A DNA stretch of 64,000 nt from Arthrobacter jinronghuae (GCF_025244825.1 NZ_CP104263.1:1426001-1490000), one strand, 5' to 3'. Shown: positions 1 through 9,052, counted from the stretch's first letter. Numbers and translations are program-made. The notes: generated by a model not told the origin, from the letters alone.

Positions 1-396
1 TGGATCCGCCGCTGGAGTACCCGCTGGCAGGAGGAATCCGGTGCCAACTGGGCCGTATGCAGCAGCGGCCGGAACGTGGTGGGGCGCGTGGCTCTCAGCC
101 GCGTCAATCTGTACGAAGGCGATGCTGAACTGGGCTATTGGGTGCTTCCGGGGGATCGGGGAAACGCGGTGGCATCCCGGGCCGTGGACGCGCTGGCGCG
201 GTGGGCCTTCGGCGCGGCAGGCCTCATGCGCCTCCAGCTTTCCCACTCGGTGCGCAACCAGGCTTCCTGCGCCGTCGCCCGGAAGACCGGTTTCGCGTTG
301 GAAGGAACCAAGCGCAGTGCCCTCAGGCATGCCGACGGCTGGCACGACATGCATCTGCATGCTGCCGTCCGCCCTCAACGTTCGAGTTCTACTTGA
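1..396 (+). CDS. GNAT family N-acetyltransferase, 5' truncated by window edge
   Basis: The reading frame is open from the first base to a TGA at 394-396, so the start lies upstream of the window; 131 residues are visible. The pattern is that of a RimJ/RimL-type acetyltransferase: a beta strand ending in VGRVAL, then the 'YWVLPGDRGNAVASRAV' acetyl-CoA-binding loop region (R/Q-G-x-G/A type), and the late 'ASCAVARKTGFALEGTKR' segment typical of GNAT C-termini. Substrate cannot be inferred. It precedes the parA promoter by about 60 bases and is probably a separate transcription unit. An internal GTG at 76 is not a convincing start because the coding pattern continues upstream of it. Confidence 0.75.
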   Translation, partial: WIRRWSTRWQEESGANWAVCSSGRNVVGRVALSRVNLYEGDAELGYWVLPGDRGNAVASRAVDALARWAFGAAGLMRLQLSHSVRNQASCAVARKTGFALEGTKRSALRHADGWHDMHLHAAVRPQRSSST

Positions 397-459
397 GCGT
401 CAAGGCTCGCCGGTCATCACAGCCCTGATTCGCGGGATGGCCGTGGCGCGGCTGTAACC

Positions 460-491
460 TTGACAAAGACAGCCCGCAGCAAAGCTAGATA
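460..491 (+). promoter_or_regulatory. Putative promoter of the parA-scpAB operon
   Basis: A consensus -35 hexamer TTGACA at 460-465 is followed by a -10-like TAGATA at 486-491. The spacer of 20 is longer than ideal. If this is the promoter, transcription starts near 498-500, which argues against translation starting at the TTG inside the -35 and favours the GTG at 511. Confidence 0.35.
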
Positions 492-510
492 CGGAAGCGT
501 GGATTTATAC

Positions 511-1404
511 GTGAGCAGCGAACAGGGTTCATCAACTCTGCAGGACGCAACCGGAGCCGACACGGCGATGGGTCCAACCGGACGTCCCCTGACGGTATTC
601 CCCGAGCCTCCCGTCCTCACGTCCCATGGTCCTGCCCGGATCATTGCGATGGTGAACCAGAAGGGCGGGGTCGGCAAGACCACCTCCACCATCAACCTTG
701 GTGCCGCCCTCGCGGAAGCCGGCCGCCGCGTGCTGCTGGTGGACTTTGACCCGCAGGGCGCCCTGTCCGCAGGGATGGGAGCCAACCCGCACGAGCTGGA
801 CCTCACCGTCTACAACGTGCTGATGGACCGGAAGGTGGATATCCGCGAGGCGATCCACGAAACCTCCATCGAGAACATCCACCTGCTGCCGGCCAATATC
901 GACCTTTCCGCAGCCGAGGTGCAGCTCGTGAACGAGGTGGCCCGCGAGCAGGTGCTCGAACGCGCACTGCGCCGGGTATCGGATGACTACGACGTCATCC
1001 TCATCGACTGCCAGCCTTCCCTGGGCCTGCTGACCGTCAACGCCCTGACCGCCGCGCACGGCGTGATCATCCCGCTGATCTGCGAGTTCTTTGCCCTGCG
1101 TGCGGTGGCCCTGCTGGTGGAAACCATCGAGAAGGTCCAGGACCGGCTCAACCCCAGCCTCCAGGTGGACGGCGTCCTGGCGACCATGTACGACGCCCGC
1201 ACCCTGCACAGCCGTGAAGTGATTTCCCGCCTCGTGGAAGCCTTCGGGGACAAGGTCTTCGAAACGGTCATCAAGCGGACCATCAAGTTCGCCGACGCCA
1301 CTGTGGCGGCCGAACCGATCACCTCGTACGCCGGCAACCACCCGGGCGCGGACTCCTACCGCCGTCTCGCCAAGGAACTGATTGCCCGCGGCGGCGCGCC
1401 CTAA
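511..1404 (+). CDS. parA: ParA/Soj-family chromosome partitioning ATPase
   Basis: A MinD/ParA-type P-loop ATPase of about 297 residues. The deviant Walker A motif KGGVGKTT lies near residue 51, followed by the switch-I-like DFDPQG and the Walker B-like VILIDCQPSLG. These ATPases bind DNA or partner proteins in their ATP form; those next to scpAB are expected to act in chromosome segregation. No parB lies in the window beside it. The residues before the ATPase fold are low-complexity and poorly conserved in appearance. In-frame TTG 460 and GTG 499 are alternative starts; GTG 511 was chosen because a TTGACA promoter element occupies 460-465. The gene overlaps scpA by 23 bases, so the pair is translationally coupled in a parA-scpA-scpB unit. 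Confidence 0.88.
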   Translation: MSSEQGSSTLQDATGADTAMGPTGRPLTVFPEPPVLTSHGPARIIAMVNQKGGVGKTTSTINLGAALAEAGRRVLLVDFDPQGALSAGMGANPHELDLTVYNVLMDRKVDIREAIHETSIENIHLLPANIDLSAAEVQLVNEVAREQVLERALRRVSDDYDVILIDCQPSLGLLTVNALTAAHGVIIPLICEFFALRAVALLVETIEKVQDRLNPSLQVDGVLATMYDARTLHSREVISRLVEAFGDKVFETVIKRTIKFADATVAAEPITSYAGNHPGADSYRRLAKELIARGGAP

Positions 1405-2332
1405 GCCGGCGCCCGCCCCGGCGGAGCCGGAGGCCAGGGAGCCGGGTTCGCAGGATCCGGCCGCCCGCGCCGGCTTCGAAGTCCGGCTGGCAAACTTCAC
1501 CGGGCCCTTCGATGTCCTGCTGGGACTGATTTCCAAGCACGAGCTGGACATCACCGAAATTGCCCTTGCCGCCGTCACCGATGAATTCCTGGGCTACATC
1601 CGGGAACTCTTCGGTACCGGACCCGAGGTCGCGCTGGATGAGGCGAGCGAATTCCTGGTTATTGCCGCCACCCTCCTGGACCTCAAGGCAGCACGTCTGC
1701 TTCCGGCCGGCGACGTGGAGGACGAGGAAGACGTCGCCCTGCTCGAAGCCCGTGACCTGCTGTTCGCCCGGCTGCTGCAGTACAAGGCGTTCCGCGAGAT
1801 GGCCGCCCTGATGGGGGAGCGGCTGACGGACGAGGCGCGGCGTTACCCGCGGCAGGTATCCCTGGATCCGCACTTCGCGGCGATGCTTCCCGAGCTGGTC
1901 TGGCGGACCACGCCGCAGCAGTTCGCGGACCTGGCCGCGCGTGCCCTGCAGCCGCGCGACGAGCAGCCTCCGACAGTGGGGCTTGAACACCTGCACGCGC
2001 CCAAGACCAGCGTCCGGGAGCAGGCGCTAATCCTCGCGGAACGGCTCGCTGCAGACGGCGCGGCCACCTTCGGTGCCCTGGTGTCCGACGCCGACGGTCC
2101 CGTGGCGGTGGCCCGGTTCCTCGCGCTGCTGGAAATGTTCCGCGACGGAGCCGTCAGCTTTGAACAGCCTGCCCCGCTGGGTGAGCTGCTCATCACGTGG
2201 ACCGGAGGGGCGGATCCGGCAGGCGGGGTTGCCGCCGTGGGAGATGAATATGACGGTGAGGGCGCCGGCGAAAACAGCGGATCCAATGGCGCAGCAGTCC
2301 AACACACAACCTTGGAAGAGGACCGGTCATGA
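1382..2332 (+). CDS. scpA: Segregation and condensation protein A (kleisin ScpA)
   Basis: ScpA is the kleisin subunit that bridges SMC heads in bacterial condensin. After a Pro/Ala-rich N-terminus the diagnostic start of the family is visible ('FEVRLANFTGPFDVLLGLI', residues about 32-50), followed by helices rich in 'LDITEIALAAVTDEFLGYI' and 'EFLVIAATLLDLKAARLL', and a C-terminal winged-helix region around residues 215-275. Length 316 is slightly long for the family because of both tails. The start TTG at 1382 lies inside the end of parA with AAGGAA a few bases upstream. The stop overlaps the scpB start by four bases (ATGA), as expected for stoichiometric coupling. Confidence 0.93.
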   Translation: MPAAARPKPAPAPAEPEAREPGSQDPAARAGFEVRLANFTGPFDVLLGLISKHELDITEIALAAVTDEFLGYIRELFGTGPEVALDEASEFLVIAATLLDLKAARLLPAGDVEDEEDVALLEARDLLFARLLQYKAFREMAALMGERLTDEARRYPRQVSLDPHFAAMLPELVWRTTPQQFADLAARALQPRDEQPPTVGLEHLHAPKTSVREQALILAERLAADGAATFGALVSDADGPVAVARFLALLEMFRDGAVSFEQPAPLGELLITWTGGADPAGGVAAVGDEYDGEGAGENSGSNGAAVQHTTLEEDRS

Positions 2333-2973
2333 CGGCGGAACCTGGTTTTGGTCCGGGCACAAGCGGCGGGGACGACACCCGCGAAGACGTTGCAGCACTT
2401 CCCGGGGGAGTGAAGGCCGCCGTCGAGGCGGTGCTGATGGTGGTGGACGAACCTGCTGCCCCCGCGGTGCTGGCCTCGGTGATCGGCGTGCCGGAGCCGG
2501 AAGTGCTCGCGGCCCTCACGGAACTGCAGCGGGAGTATGACGGTTATACTGGGGATGGACCCGAGGGCGCACCGCGTGGTTTTGAACTCCGTGACGTAGC
2601 AGGCGGATGGCGGATTTTTTCCCGCGCTGACTATGCGCCCGTTGTGTCGAAGTTTGTACTGGAAGGCCAGAGTGCACGGCTGTCGCAGGCCGCACTGGAA
2701 ACATTGGCGGTGATTGCCTATCGGCAGCCCGTCTCCCGGGCCCGGGTCTCCGCGATCCGGGGAGTAAACGTCGATTCGGTGGTCCGCACGCTGGTTCAGC
2801 GTGGATTGATCGTCGACGCCGGCACCGAACCGGAAACCGGTTCGCTGCTGTACCGGACCACGCCGTACTTTCTGGAACGGCTTGGTTTGGGCAGCCTCGA
2901 CGAACTTCCACAGATTGCACCGCACCTGCCCGGGCTGGAAAACCTGGCCGAATATGAAGACACTACTTATTAA
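2329..2973 (+). CDS. scpB: Segregation and condensation protein B (ScpB)
   Basis: ScpB dimers bind the ScpA kleisin in the SMC-ScpAB complex. The protein has the usual two winged-helix domains after an N-terminal tail. Family marks include 'VKAAVEAVLMVVDEPA', 'GFELRDVAGGWRIFSRADY' and the strongly conserved 'ALETLAVIAYRQPVSRARV' with 'IRGVNVDSVVRTLVQRGLI' (residues about 122-160), then 'LYRTTPYFLERLGL'. Length 214 is normal. The start ATG overlaps the scpA stop. The next gene, rluB, begins 24 bases downstream; scpA-scpB-rluB is a common order in actinobacteria and Firmicutes. Confidence 0.94.
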   Translation: MTAEPGFGPGTSGGDDTREDVAALPGGVKAAVEAVLMVVDEPAAPAVLASVIGVPEPEVLAALTELQREYDGYTGDGPEGAPRGFELRDVAGGWRIFSRADYAPVVSKFVLEGQSARLSQAALETLAVIAYRQPVSRARVSAIRGVNVDSVVRTLVQRGLIVDAGTEPETGSLLYRTTPYFLERLGLGSLDELPQIAPHLPGLENLAEYEDTTY

Positions 2974-2997
2974 CCGCTACACCCAAAGGACTTACTC

Positions 2998-4221
2998 ATG
3001 ACACCAGCACCCCGTTCCGGATCCGGCCGCAATACCCCTCGCGGCGGCGGACGCAGTGCCGGTGGCCCCGCCGGCGGCAAAGGCTACGGCCGCGGCTCCA
3101 AGCCCTCCTCCAACCGCACCGGCGGCCCGCGCTCGGCATCGGGTCTCAAGCCCGGTGAAGACCGTGCCAACGGCTACCGGCCCGTCAGCCCCGAGGCGGC
3201 CCGCCCGGAGAAGTTCAAGTCCGACGCCGTGAAGGCCTTCGGCTCTAGCAACTCCGGCAAGACCGGTGCACCCCGTACCGACGCCCCGAAGTCCGGTGCT
3301 TCCAAATCGGGCGGCTTCAAGCCGGGCGGTTCCAAGTCCGGTGCCGGCAAGTTCGGCGGCCCCCAGCAGGGCCAGCGCAAGAGCGGCGACCGCGCCTTCC
3401 GCGGGGAGCGCTTCGGCCAGAACCTGGGCCCCGTTCGCCGATCCACCACCCGCCGCCCCGCCGCCCCGGTGATTTCCGAACAGCACAACCCCGAAGGCGT
3501 CCGCCTGCAGAAGGTCATGGCCAGTGCCGGCGTCGCCTCCCGCCGCGTGTGCGAGGAAATGATTGCCGAAGGCCGCGTCGAAGTTGACGGTCAGGTCGTC
3601 ACCGAACTCGGCGTCCGCGTTGACCCGGCGACGGTGGCCATCCACGTGGACGGCATGCGCCTCCAGCTGGATGAAACCCAGAAGTACTACGTGTTCAACA
3701 AGCCCCGCGGCGTCATCTCCACCATGGAAGACCCCGAAGGGCGTCCCTGCATCAGCGACTTCCTTAAGGCCACCAGCAAGAACGAGCGTTTGTTCCACGT
3801 TGGCCGGCTGGACAACGAAACCGAGGGCCTGCTGCTGCTGACCAATGACGGCGAGCTGACCAACCGGCTGACGCACCCCTCCTACGAAGTCCCCAAGACC
3901 TACCTGGTGCAGGTCCGCGGACCGATGAGCCACGGCGTGGGCGCGCAGATGCGTGAAGGCATTGAGCTGGAAGACGGCTTCCAGAAGGTTGATTCCTTCA
4001 AGCTGGTCGACTCCACCCCGGGCCACCTCCTGGTCGAGGTAGTCCTGCACTCGGGCCGCAACCGCATTGTCCGCCGGCTGTTCGACGCCGTCGGCCACCC
4101 GGTGGAGCGCCTCGTCCGCACCAAGATCGGACCGATCAGCCTGGGCGACCAGCGCCAGGGCAGCATCCGCGTCCTCGGCCGCGGCGAGGTCGGACACCTG
4201 CTCGCCTCAGTAGGACTGTAG
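2998..4221 (+). CDS. rluB: 23S rRNA pseudouridine synthase RluB-type with long N-terminal extension
   Basis: An RsuA/RluB/E/F-family pseudouridine synthase that isomerises a specific uridine in rRNA (23S U2605 in E. coli for RluB; the exact site here is inferred). Residues 1 to about 165 are a low-complexity, basic Gly/Ser/Lys/Pro tail with repeats of the type SKSGG/KPGG. An S4 RNA-binding domain follows (RLQKVMASAGVASRR), then the catalytic domain with the active-site aspartate in GRLDNETEGLLLLTNDG near residue 273. Such basic disordered tails are common in actinobacterial RluB proteins and probably aid RNA binding. AAAGGA lies at a good distance upstream of the ATG. Its Gly-rich tail gives rise to spurious antisense ORFs, which were ignored. 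Confidence 0.92.
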   Translation: MTPAPRSGSGRNTPRGGGRSAGGPAGGKGYGRGSKPSSNRTGGPRSASGLKPGEDRANGYRPVSPEAARPEKFKSDAVKAFGSSNSGKTGAPRTDAPKSGASKSGGFKPGGSKSGAGKFGGPQQGQRKSGDRAFRGERFGQNLGPVRRSTTRRPAAPVISEQHNPEGVRLQKVMASAGVASRRVCEEMIAEGRVEVDGQVVTELGVRVDPATVAIHVDGMRLQLDETQKYYVFNKPRGVISTMEDPEGRPCISDFLKATSKNERLFHVGRLDNETEGLLLLTNDGELTNRLTHPSYEVPKTYLVQVRGPMSHGVGAQMREGIELEDGFQKVDSFKLVDSTPGHLLVEVVLHSGRNRIVRRLFDAVGHPVERLVRTKIGPISLGDQRQGSIRVLGRGEVGHLLASVGL

Positions 4222-4224
4222 CCA

Positions 4225-5334
4225 ATGGCCGCTGCCGCTGACGGGGGCACCCACCTGTCCGGATCCGTGCTGATTATCGGCACGGGGCTGCTGGGCACCA
4301 GCATCGGCCTCGGGCTTTCTGCCCGGGGTGTCGATGTGGTGCTCTCGGACCTGTCTCCCTCGACAGAGGCCGTGGCCCGCGACATCGGCGCCGGACGGCT
4401 GCTCAGTACTGCAGGCGAAAGCTTCGAGCCGGCACTCGTGGTCGTTGCCGCGCCGCCGGACGTTACCGCGTCTCTGGCCGCGGCAGCGTTGAAGGACTGG
4501 CCGGCCGCCGTCGTCGTCGATATTGCCAGCGTCAAGTCCGCCGTCCTGGCTGACCTGCGGGAGCGCGACGCCGATCTCAGCCGTTACGTGGGCACGCACC
4601 CGATGGCAGGCCGGGAGAAATCCGGGCCGGTGGCTGCGCGGGCGGAACTGTTCAACGGCATGCCCTGGGTGATCTGCCCGCCGGAGGAAGCAACTCCGGA
4701 CGCCGTGCGCCGCGCCGAGGCCCTTGCCTTCGACCTGGGTGCCGTGGTCTCCCGGATGTCCGCCGAAGACCACGACGCGTCCGTGGCACTGACCTCGCAC
4801 CTGCCGCAGGTAATGGCTTCCCTGGTGGCCAGCCGGCTGCAGGAAACCCCGCCGCAGTCCCTCGCCCTGTCCGGCAATGGCCTGCGGGACGTGACCCGGA
4901 TTGCCGCAAGCGATCCGAATCTCTGGGTGCAGATCCTCAGCGGAAACGCCGGGCGGCTGGTGCCGATCCTGCACGGGGTCCGCGAGGACCTGAACCGGCT
5001 GATCCGCACGCTCGAAGACCCGGTCGCGGATGGTGCGCGCCTGGACATGGCGCAGCTGATTGCCGAAGGCAACGCAGGGCAGGCCCGGATTCCGGGCAAG
5101 CACGGCGGACCGGCGCAGACCTTTGTGTCCTTCACCGTCCTGGTGGATGACACGCCGGGCCAGATTGCCCGGCTGCTCACCGAAATCGGTGAGATCGGCG
5201 TGAACCTGGAAGACCTCCGGCTGGAGCACGCCTCCGGCCGGCAGGTAGGACGGGCGGAAATCTCCGTCCTGCCCGGCCGGGTGAATGACCTTGTTTCTGA
5301 ATTGAGCGCCCGCGGGTGGAAGGTAGTGCAGTGA
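4225..5334 (+). CDS. tyrA: Prephenate dehydrogenase (TyrA) with C-terminal ACT domain
   Basis: Catalyses NAD(P)-dependent oxidative decarboxylation of prephenate to 4-hydroxyphenylpyruvate in tyrosine synthesis. The N-terminal Rossmann fold is clear ('VLIIGTGLLGTSIGLGLSA', residues 14-32), followed by 'GTHPMAGREKSGP', a family signature carrying the substrate-contacting histidine, and an all-helical dimer domain. A C-terminal ACT domain begins near residue 296 (FVSFTVLVDDTPGQIARLL), suggesting feedback control by an aromatic amino acid, probably tyrosine. The gene begins three bases after rluB and its stop overlaps the cmk start, so it belongs to the same operon. Confidence 0.93.
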   Translation: MAAAADGGTHLSGSVLIIGTGLLGTSIGLGLSARGVDVVLSDLSPSTEAVARDIGAGRLLSTAGESFEPALVVVAAPPDVTASLAAAALKDWPAAVVVDIASVKSAVLADLRERDADLSRYVGTHPMAGREKSGPVAARAELFNGMPWVICPPEEATPDAVRRAEALAFDLGAVVSRMSAEDHDASVALTSHLPQVMASLVASRLQETPPQSLALSGNGLRDVTRIAASDPNLWVQILSGNAGRLVPILHGVREDLNRLIRTLEDPVADGARLDMAQLIAEGNAGQARIPGKHGGPAQTFVSFTVLVDDTPGQIARLLTEIGEIGVNLEDLRLEHASGRQVGRAEISVLPGRVNDLVSELSARGWKVVQ

Positions 5335-6032
5335 GTTCTAATGTGGATCCGGCCCAGTTCCGGCAGGGCAAGCCGCTGGTTGTGGCCATCGACGGACCGT
5401 CGGGGTCGGGCAAGTCCAGCATCAGCCGGGAAGTGGCCCGCCGCCTGCACGCCGCGTATCTCGACACCGGTGCCATGTACCGTGCGGTCACGCTCTCCTG
5501 CATGGAGGCCGGCATCGATCTGACCGATTCGGTGGCCGTTGAGGCCGCCGCGGAAAACGCCGACATTGCCCTGAGCCTGTCCCCGGATGAGGAATGGGTG
5601 CGGGTCAGCGGCCGGGACGTCACCGACGCCATCCGCGAGCCCGCCGTGTCCTCCTCGGTCAGCGCCGTCGCCACCACCTTGGGTGCCCGGGCGGAACTGG
5701 TTCGACGCCAGCAGCAGCTGATTCGGGACTCGGGCCTGCGGATCGTGGCCGAGGGCCGGGACATCACCACCGTGGTGGCCCCGCACGCCGAGGTGCGGAT
5801 CCTGCTCACCGCCAGCGAAGAAGCCCGGCTCCGCCGCCGCGGCATCCAGCTGGGCGGCACGCAGACCGCCGCCGCCCTGAAGGAACAGGTCCTGGTCCGC
5901 GACGCGAAGGACTCCACCGTGGTGGAATTCCAGCAGGCCGCCGACGGCGTCGTCACCATCGATTCCTCCGACCTGGACTTCGAAGAGACGGTCTCGGCCG
6001 TACTCGAAGTGGTTTTCACCAGTACCCACTAG
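5331..6032 (+). CDS. cmk: (d)CMP kinase
   Basis: Phosphorylates CMP and dCMP using ATP in pyrimidine salvage and RNA turnover. The P-loop is [11 protein letters not shown] near residues 18-28, followed by '[12 protein letters not shown]', a Cmk signature, then '[13 protein letters not shown]' and '[14 protein letters not shown]', where the usual GRDIGTVV-type motif is found. Length 233 fits the family. The GTG at 5331 was chosen because it overlaps the tyrA stop by four bases (GTGA) with GGAAGG just upstream; the earlier GTG at 5316 would overlap more and lacks a ribosome-binding site. The order tyrA-cmk-der is conserved in actinobacteria. Confidence 0.94.
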   Translation: MSSNVDPAQFRQGKPLVVAIDGPSGSGKSSISREVARRLHAAYLDTGAMYRAVTLSCMEAGIDLTDSVAVEAAAENADIALSLSPDEEWVRVSGRDVTDAIREPAVSSSVSAVATTLGARAELVRRQQQLIRDSGLRIVAEGRDITTVVAPHAEVRILLTASEEARLRRRGIQLGGTQTAAALKEQVLVRDAKDSTVVEFQQAADGVVTIDSSDLDFEETVSAVLEVVFTSTH

Positions 6033-6059
6033 CTCCCCGCCGGGGGACCCGGCACCAAT

Positions 6060-6080
6060 CACGGGCACCCGCCCGTGTTT
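6060..6080 (+). terminator. Weak hairpin between cmk and der
   Basis: A 7-bp stem CACGGGC / GCCCGTG with an ACCC loop is followed by only three T residues. It may attenuate rather than stop transcription from the upstream operon into der. Confidence 0.3.
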
Positions 6081-6202
6081 CAATGGGAGGAGGACATCCG
6101 GCGGCAACGCCGCAAGGTATCCTCCCTCACACTTACCGGGCTGAACGTCCGGCGACGGCCTGTACGCAGTGCTGCAGACCTCAACGGAAAGAAAGCAATT
6201 CA

Positions 6203-7765
6203 ATGAACGGAAAACCTCTCAACGACGACACCGCCGGTGACGGGACCTCCACGGACGAGTACGTTCCGTCCGGAGAAGACCAGATCGACGAGCGCCTCGC
6301 GGCAATGGATGACGACGAGGCCGATATCCGCGCCCGTTCCCTCCGCGCCGGTCTCGACGACTACGAACTTGATGAAGAAGACGCCGCGCTGCTCGCCGGC
6401 GGCTTCGAAGAATACGACGAAGACGCACCCCTGCGCCAGGATCCCGTGGTCGCCATCGTTGGCCGCCCGAACGTGGGCAAGTCCACCCTGGTGAACCGTA
6501 TCCTCGGCCGCCGCGAGGCCGTCGTCGAGGACACCCCCGGCGTGACCCGTGACCGGGTTACCTACCCCGCGACCTGGAACGGGGTGAACTTCACCCTGGT
6601 GGACACCGGCGGCTGGGAACACGACGCCCGCGGCATCCACCGCCGGGTTGCCGACCAGGCCGAAATCGCCGTCGACCACGCCGACGCCGTCATGCTGGTG
6701 GTCGACGCGACCGTCGGCATCACCGCCACCGACGAAGCCGTGGTGCGGATGCTGCGCGGCAAGGGCAAGCCCGTCGTCGTCGTCGCCAACAAGGTGGACG
6801 ACATCCAGAACGAAGCCGACGCTTCCTCCCTCTGGGGCCTGGGCTTCGGCGAGCCGTACCCGGTCTCCGCCCTGCACGGCCGAGGCACCGGCGACATGCT
6901 CGATGCCGTCCTGGACGTGCTGCCCGAGTACTCCGCATACGGCGGACTGGACCGCTCCGGCGGCCCGCGCCGCATCGCGCTGATCGGCCGTCCGAACGTG
7001 GGCAAGTCCTCGCTGCTGAACAAGCTGGCCGGGTCCGAGCGTGTGGTCGTTGATGACACCGCGGGCACCACCCGTGACCCGGTGGATGAAATGATCGAAC
7101 TCGGCGGCCGCACCTGGCGCTTCGTCGACACCGCCGGCATCCGCCGCCGTCAGCACATGGCCCAGGGCGCGGACTTCTACGCCTCCCTGCGTACCCAGGC
7201 TGCCCTGGAAAAGGCCGAGGTCGCCGTCGTGCTCCTGGCCGTGGACGAGGTCCTCAGCGAACAGGATGTCCGCATCCTCCAGCTGGCCATCGAATCCGGC
7301 CGCGCGCTGGTCCTCGCCTTCAACAAGTGGGACCTGCTCGACGACGAGCGCCGCCGTTACCTCAAGATCGAGATCGAGCGCGACCTGGCCCACGTTGAAT
7401 GGGCTCCGCACGTCAACATCTCGGCCAAGACCGGCTGGCACAAGGACCGTCTTGTTCCGGCACTGGATACGGCACTGGAAAACTGGGACAAGCGCATCCC
7501 CACCGGAAAGCTCAACGCCTTCCTGGGCGAGCTCGTGGCGGCCCACCCGCACCCCGTGCGTGGCGGCAAGCAGCCCCGCATCCTCTTCGGTACGCAGGCT
7601 TCCTCGCGTCCGCCGAAGTTCGTGCTGTTCACCACCGGCTTCCTGGATCCGGGCTACCGCCGCTTCATCACCCGCCGGCTGCGTGAGACGTTCGGCTTCG
7701 AGGGCACGCCCATCGAGGTCAGCATGCGCGTGCGCGAGAAGCGCGGCAAGAACAGCAAGCGCTAA
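6203..7765 (+). CDS. der: Ribosome biogenesis GTPase Der (EngA)
   Basis: Der is an essential GTPase with two tandem G domains that acts in 50S subunit assembly. Both P-loops are present (GRPNVGKST near residue 88 and GRPNVGKSS near residue 261), each with a DTAG/DTGG G3 motif and NKxD G4 motifs (NKVDD, NKWDL). A KH-like C-terminal domain follows, ending in a basic tail ([10 protein letters not shown]). The first 80 residues are acidic ([13 protein letters not shown]), an extension often seen in actinobacterial Der. The ATG at 6203 has GGAAAG about 12 bases upstream; a 170-base gap separates it from cmk. Length 520 is long only because of the acidic tail. Confidence 0.94.
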   Translation: MNGKPLNDDTAGDGTSTDEYVPSGEDQIDERLAAMDDDEADIRARSLRAGLDDYELDEEDAALLAGGFEEYDEDAPLRQDPVVAIVGRPNVGKSTLVNRILGRREAVVEDTPGVTRDRVTYPATWNGVNFTLVDTGGWEHDARGIHRRVADQAEIAVDHADAVMLVVDATVGITATDEAVVRMLRGKGKPVVVVANKVDDIQNEADASSLWGLGFGEPYPVSALHGRGTGDMLDAVLDVLPEYSAYGGLDRSGGPRRIALIGRPNVGKSSLLNKLAGSERVVVDDTAGTTRDPVDEMIELGGRTWRFVDTAGIRRRQHMAQGADFYASLRTQAALEKAEVAVVLLAVDEVLSEQDVRILQLAIESGRALVLAFNKWDLLDDERRRYLKIEIERDLAHVEWAPHVNISAKTGWHKDRLVPALDTALENWDKRIPTGKLNAFLGELVAAHPHPVRGGKQPRILFGTQASSRPPKFVLFTTGFLDPGYRRFITRRLRETFGFEGTPIEVSMRVREKRGKNSKR

Positions 7766-7780
7766 GTCTCCGGCGTAAAT

Positions 7781-7823
7781 CCCCGGTCCTGGTCCCCTAT
7801 GGGGGAGCGGGGCCGGGGTTTCT
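7781..7823 (+). terminator. Terminator of the parA-der gene run
   Basis: A long G+C-rich imperfect hairpin begins 15 bases after the der stop. The arms run CCCCGG...TCCCC and GGGGG...CCGGGG around a TAT loop, followed by TTT. Confidence 0.65.
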
Positions 7824-7907
7824 GCGTTCCGGGGGGGGTGTCTGCGGTGCTGTGGCAACGGGGCTTCGGGGCTGTGGCAGCGGCCCGGGAGTCCGGCGGC
7901 TCATCAC

Positions 7908-8016
7908 TGTACAGATAACGGGGCTATCCGGCTGGGATAAGCCCGTTATCTGTACAAGCACCGCGGCCGGGAAGCGGATAAGCCCGTTATCTGTACAAGC
8001 ACCGCAGCCGGGAAGC
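7908..8016. repeat. 22-bp inverted repeat plus two 41-bp tandem copies
   Basis: The right arm GGATAAGCCC-GTTATCTGTACA (7935-7956) matches the reverse complement of 7908-7929 at 20 of 22 positions, with a five-base loop. The same arm is the start of a 41-bp unit (7935-7975) repeated immediately at 7976-8016 with one mismatch. The core TTATCTGTACA therefore occurs three times, once inverted. No coding pattern covers it. It lies 135 bases upstream of the tRNA-Pro gene. Whether it is a dispersed genomic repeat, an operator array or a recombination relic cannot be told from one copy. Confidence 0.85.
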
Positions 8017-8151
8017 GGGGGAGCCGGTGCGCGCTCTGTTTTGGCCGTACGCCGGTGCCCGCAACGCCCGCGAGCCCCGATGCGACGGATTCACCGGTTG
8101 TGGTGTAAGGTATTTGAGGTGGTTCAGCCGGGAGGCATTCCGGAAGAACTG

Positions 8152-8225
<74 letters not shown>

Positions 8226-8229
8226 CGGT

Positions 8230-8264
8230 AAGCCTGATGAAACGCGAGTTTCGTCAGGCTTTTG
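8230..8264 (+). terminator. Terminator of tRNA-Pro
   Basis: Stem AAGCCTGA-T-GAAAC / GTTTC-G-TCAGGCTT with loop GCGA, followed by TT, lies five bases past the mature tRNA end. A classical intrinsic terminator. Confidence 0.8.
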
Positions 8265-8321
8265 TCGTTTAAGCGGGTGCCGGGCTGGGGGTCGAGCCTG
8301 CCGCAGAGCCCGGCCGATGCT

Positions 8322-9047
8322 CTAGTCACCACCCTCAAGGAAGCCGCCGTCGAGGACCCAGTTGTAGCGCAGCCTCAGTGCACGTTCGGTGCTCGCTGCC
8401 AACGTTGCCAGCAGCAGCGTTATGTTCGCCGATGCCGGAAGCTGGAACGGGCTGGAGAACGTGCCGATGTTCTCCGCGACGGGCGGGAGCTGCATGATCT
8501 GCTCAACGATCTGCGGAACGCCGAGCACGAGCGCGACCACGAGTACGCTGGCCGATACGATGCCAACGGCACGGCTCAGCGCCGGATTGGTCCGTTCCAG
8601 TCGGGCGCGCAGTCCTTCGGCCGAGGCAGGATCAGGTAGAAGCTGTCGCTCGGACCCGTCGGGCGTCACATAGTGGCAGCGTCTGAGCCCGTAGATGCTG
8701 ACCTCGACCTCGATGGCGCCACCCGGCACTGCGAACACCGCGGGAAGTTTCGATCGGGCCTGGTTGATCCCGTTGCGGTAGAGCTGCGCGCGCACTTCGC
8801 CGTCCGAATCACCCCCGGGCCGGACCTCTACGGACCAGATCTCCGGTGCACCGTCCTCGCCGGTGAGCTGCAGATGAAAGAGGGAACGCGAGAACAGCTG
8901 CCACCATCGATAGCGCGGAAGCGTATGGCCGTCCCCGGGTTCCAGCGTCTCTTTGGGTGTCACTTGTTCCTCCCGGAATCGCTTCTTCGGAGCTGCCCTG
9001 CCGGCGCGGCTACGTTCCGCCGATGGGTCGTCGATCCGTGCTTTCAT
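8322..9047 (-). CDS. Uncharacterised membrane-anchored protein, 241 aa
   Basis: I do not recognise a family. The N-terminal 35 residues are basic. Residues about 40-140 look like a soluble beta-rich domain (WWQLFSRSLFHLQLTG, EIWSVEVRPGG, GGAIEVEVSIYGLRRCHYV). A transmembrane helix follows at about 160-180 (AVGIVSASVLVVALVLGV), and a second hydrophobic stretch at about 200-215 (NITLLLATLAAS). The ATG at 9047 lies five bases after the stop of the upstream gene on the same strand, so the two are cotranscribed and probably work together at the membrane. A longer frame reaching back to 9254 overlaps that gene entirely and has arginine-rich shadow composition, so it was rejected. Confidence 0.7.
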   Translation of the reverse strand: MKARIDDPSAERSRAGRAAPKKRFREEQVTPKETLEPGDGHTLPRYRWWQLFSRSLFHLQLTGEDGAPEIWSVEVRPGGDSDGEVRAQLYRNGINQARSKLPAVFAVPGGAIEVEVSIYGLRRCHYVTPDGSERQLLPDPASAEGLRARLERTNPALSRAVGIVSASVLVVALVLGVPQIVEQIMQLPPVAENIGTFSSPFQLPASANITLLLATLAASTERALRLRYNWVLDGGFLEGGD

Positions 9048-9052
9048 GTGAC

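Noticed and set aside
2992..4197. Long open frame (401 codons) on the minus strand over rluB
   Set aside because: It is a mirror of the forward Gly/Ala-rich coding sequence; the forward frame has S4 and pseudouridine synthase motifs and a ribosome-binding site, the reverse has neither.
5594..6202. Extension of der to 723 codons
   Set aside because: The added part lies over cmk in another frame, is Arg/Gly/Pro-rich as a shadow, and the ATG at 6203 has a proper ribosome-binding site.
7766..8151. CRISPR array suggested by the repeats at 7908-8016
   Set aside because: The units are directly abutting 41-bp tandem copies without unique spacers, and no cas genes are nearby.
8226..8321. Prophage or island attachment site next to tRNA-Pro
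   Set aside because: No integrase and no second copy of the tRNA 3' end was seen within the window.
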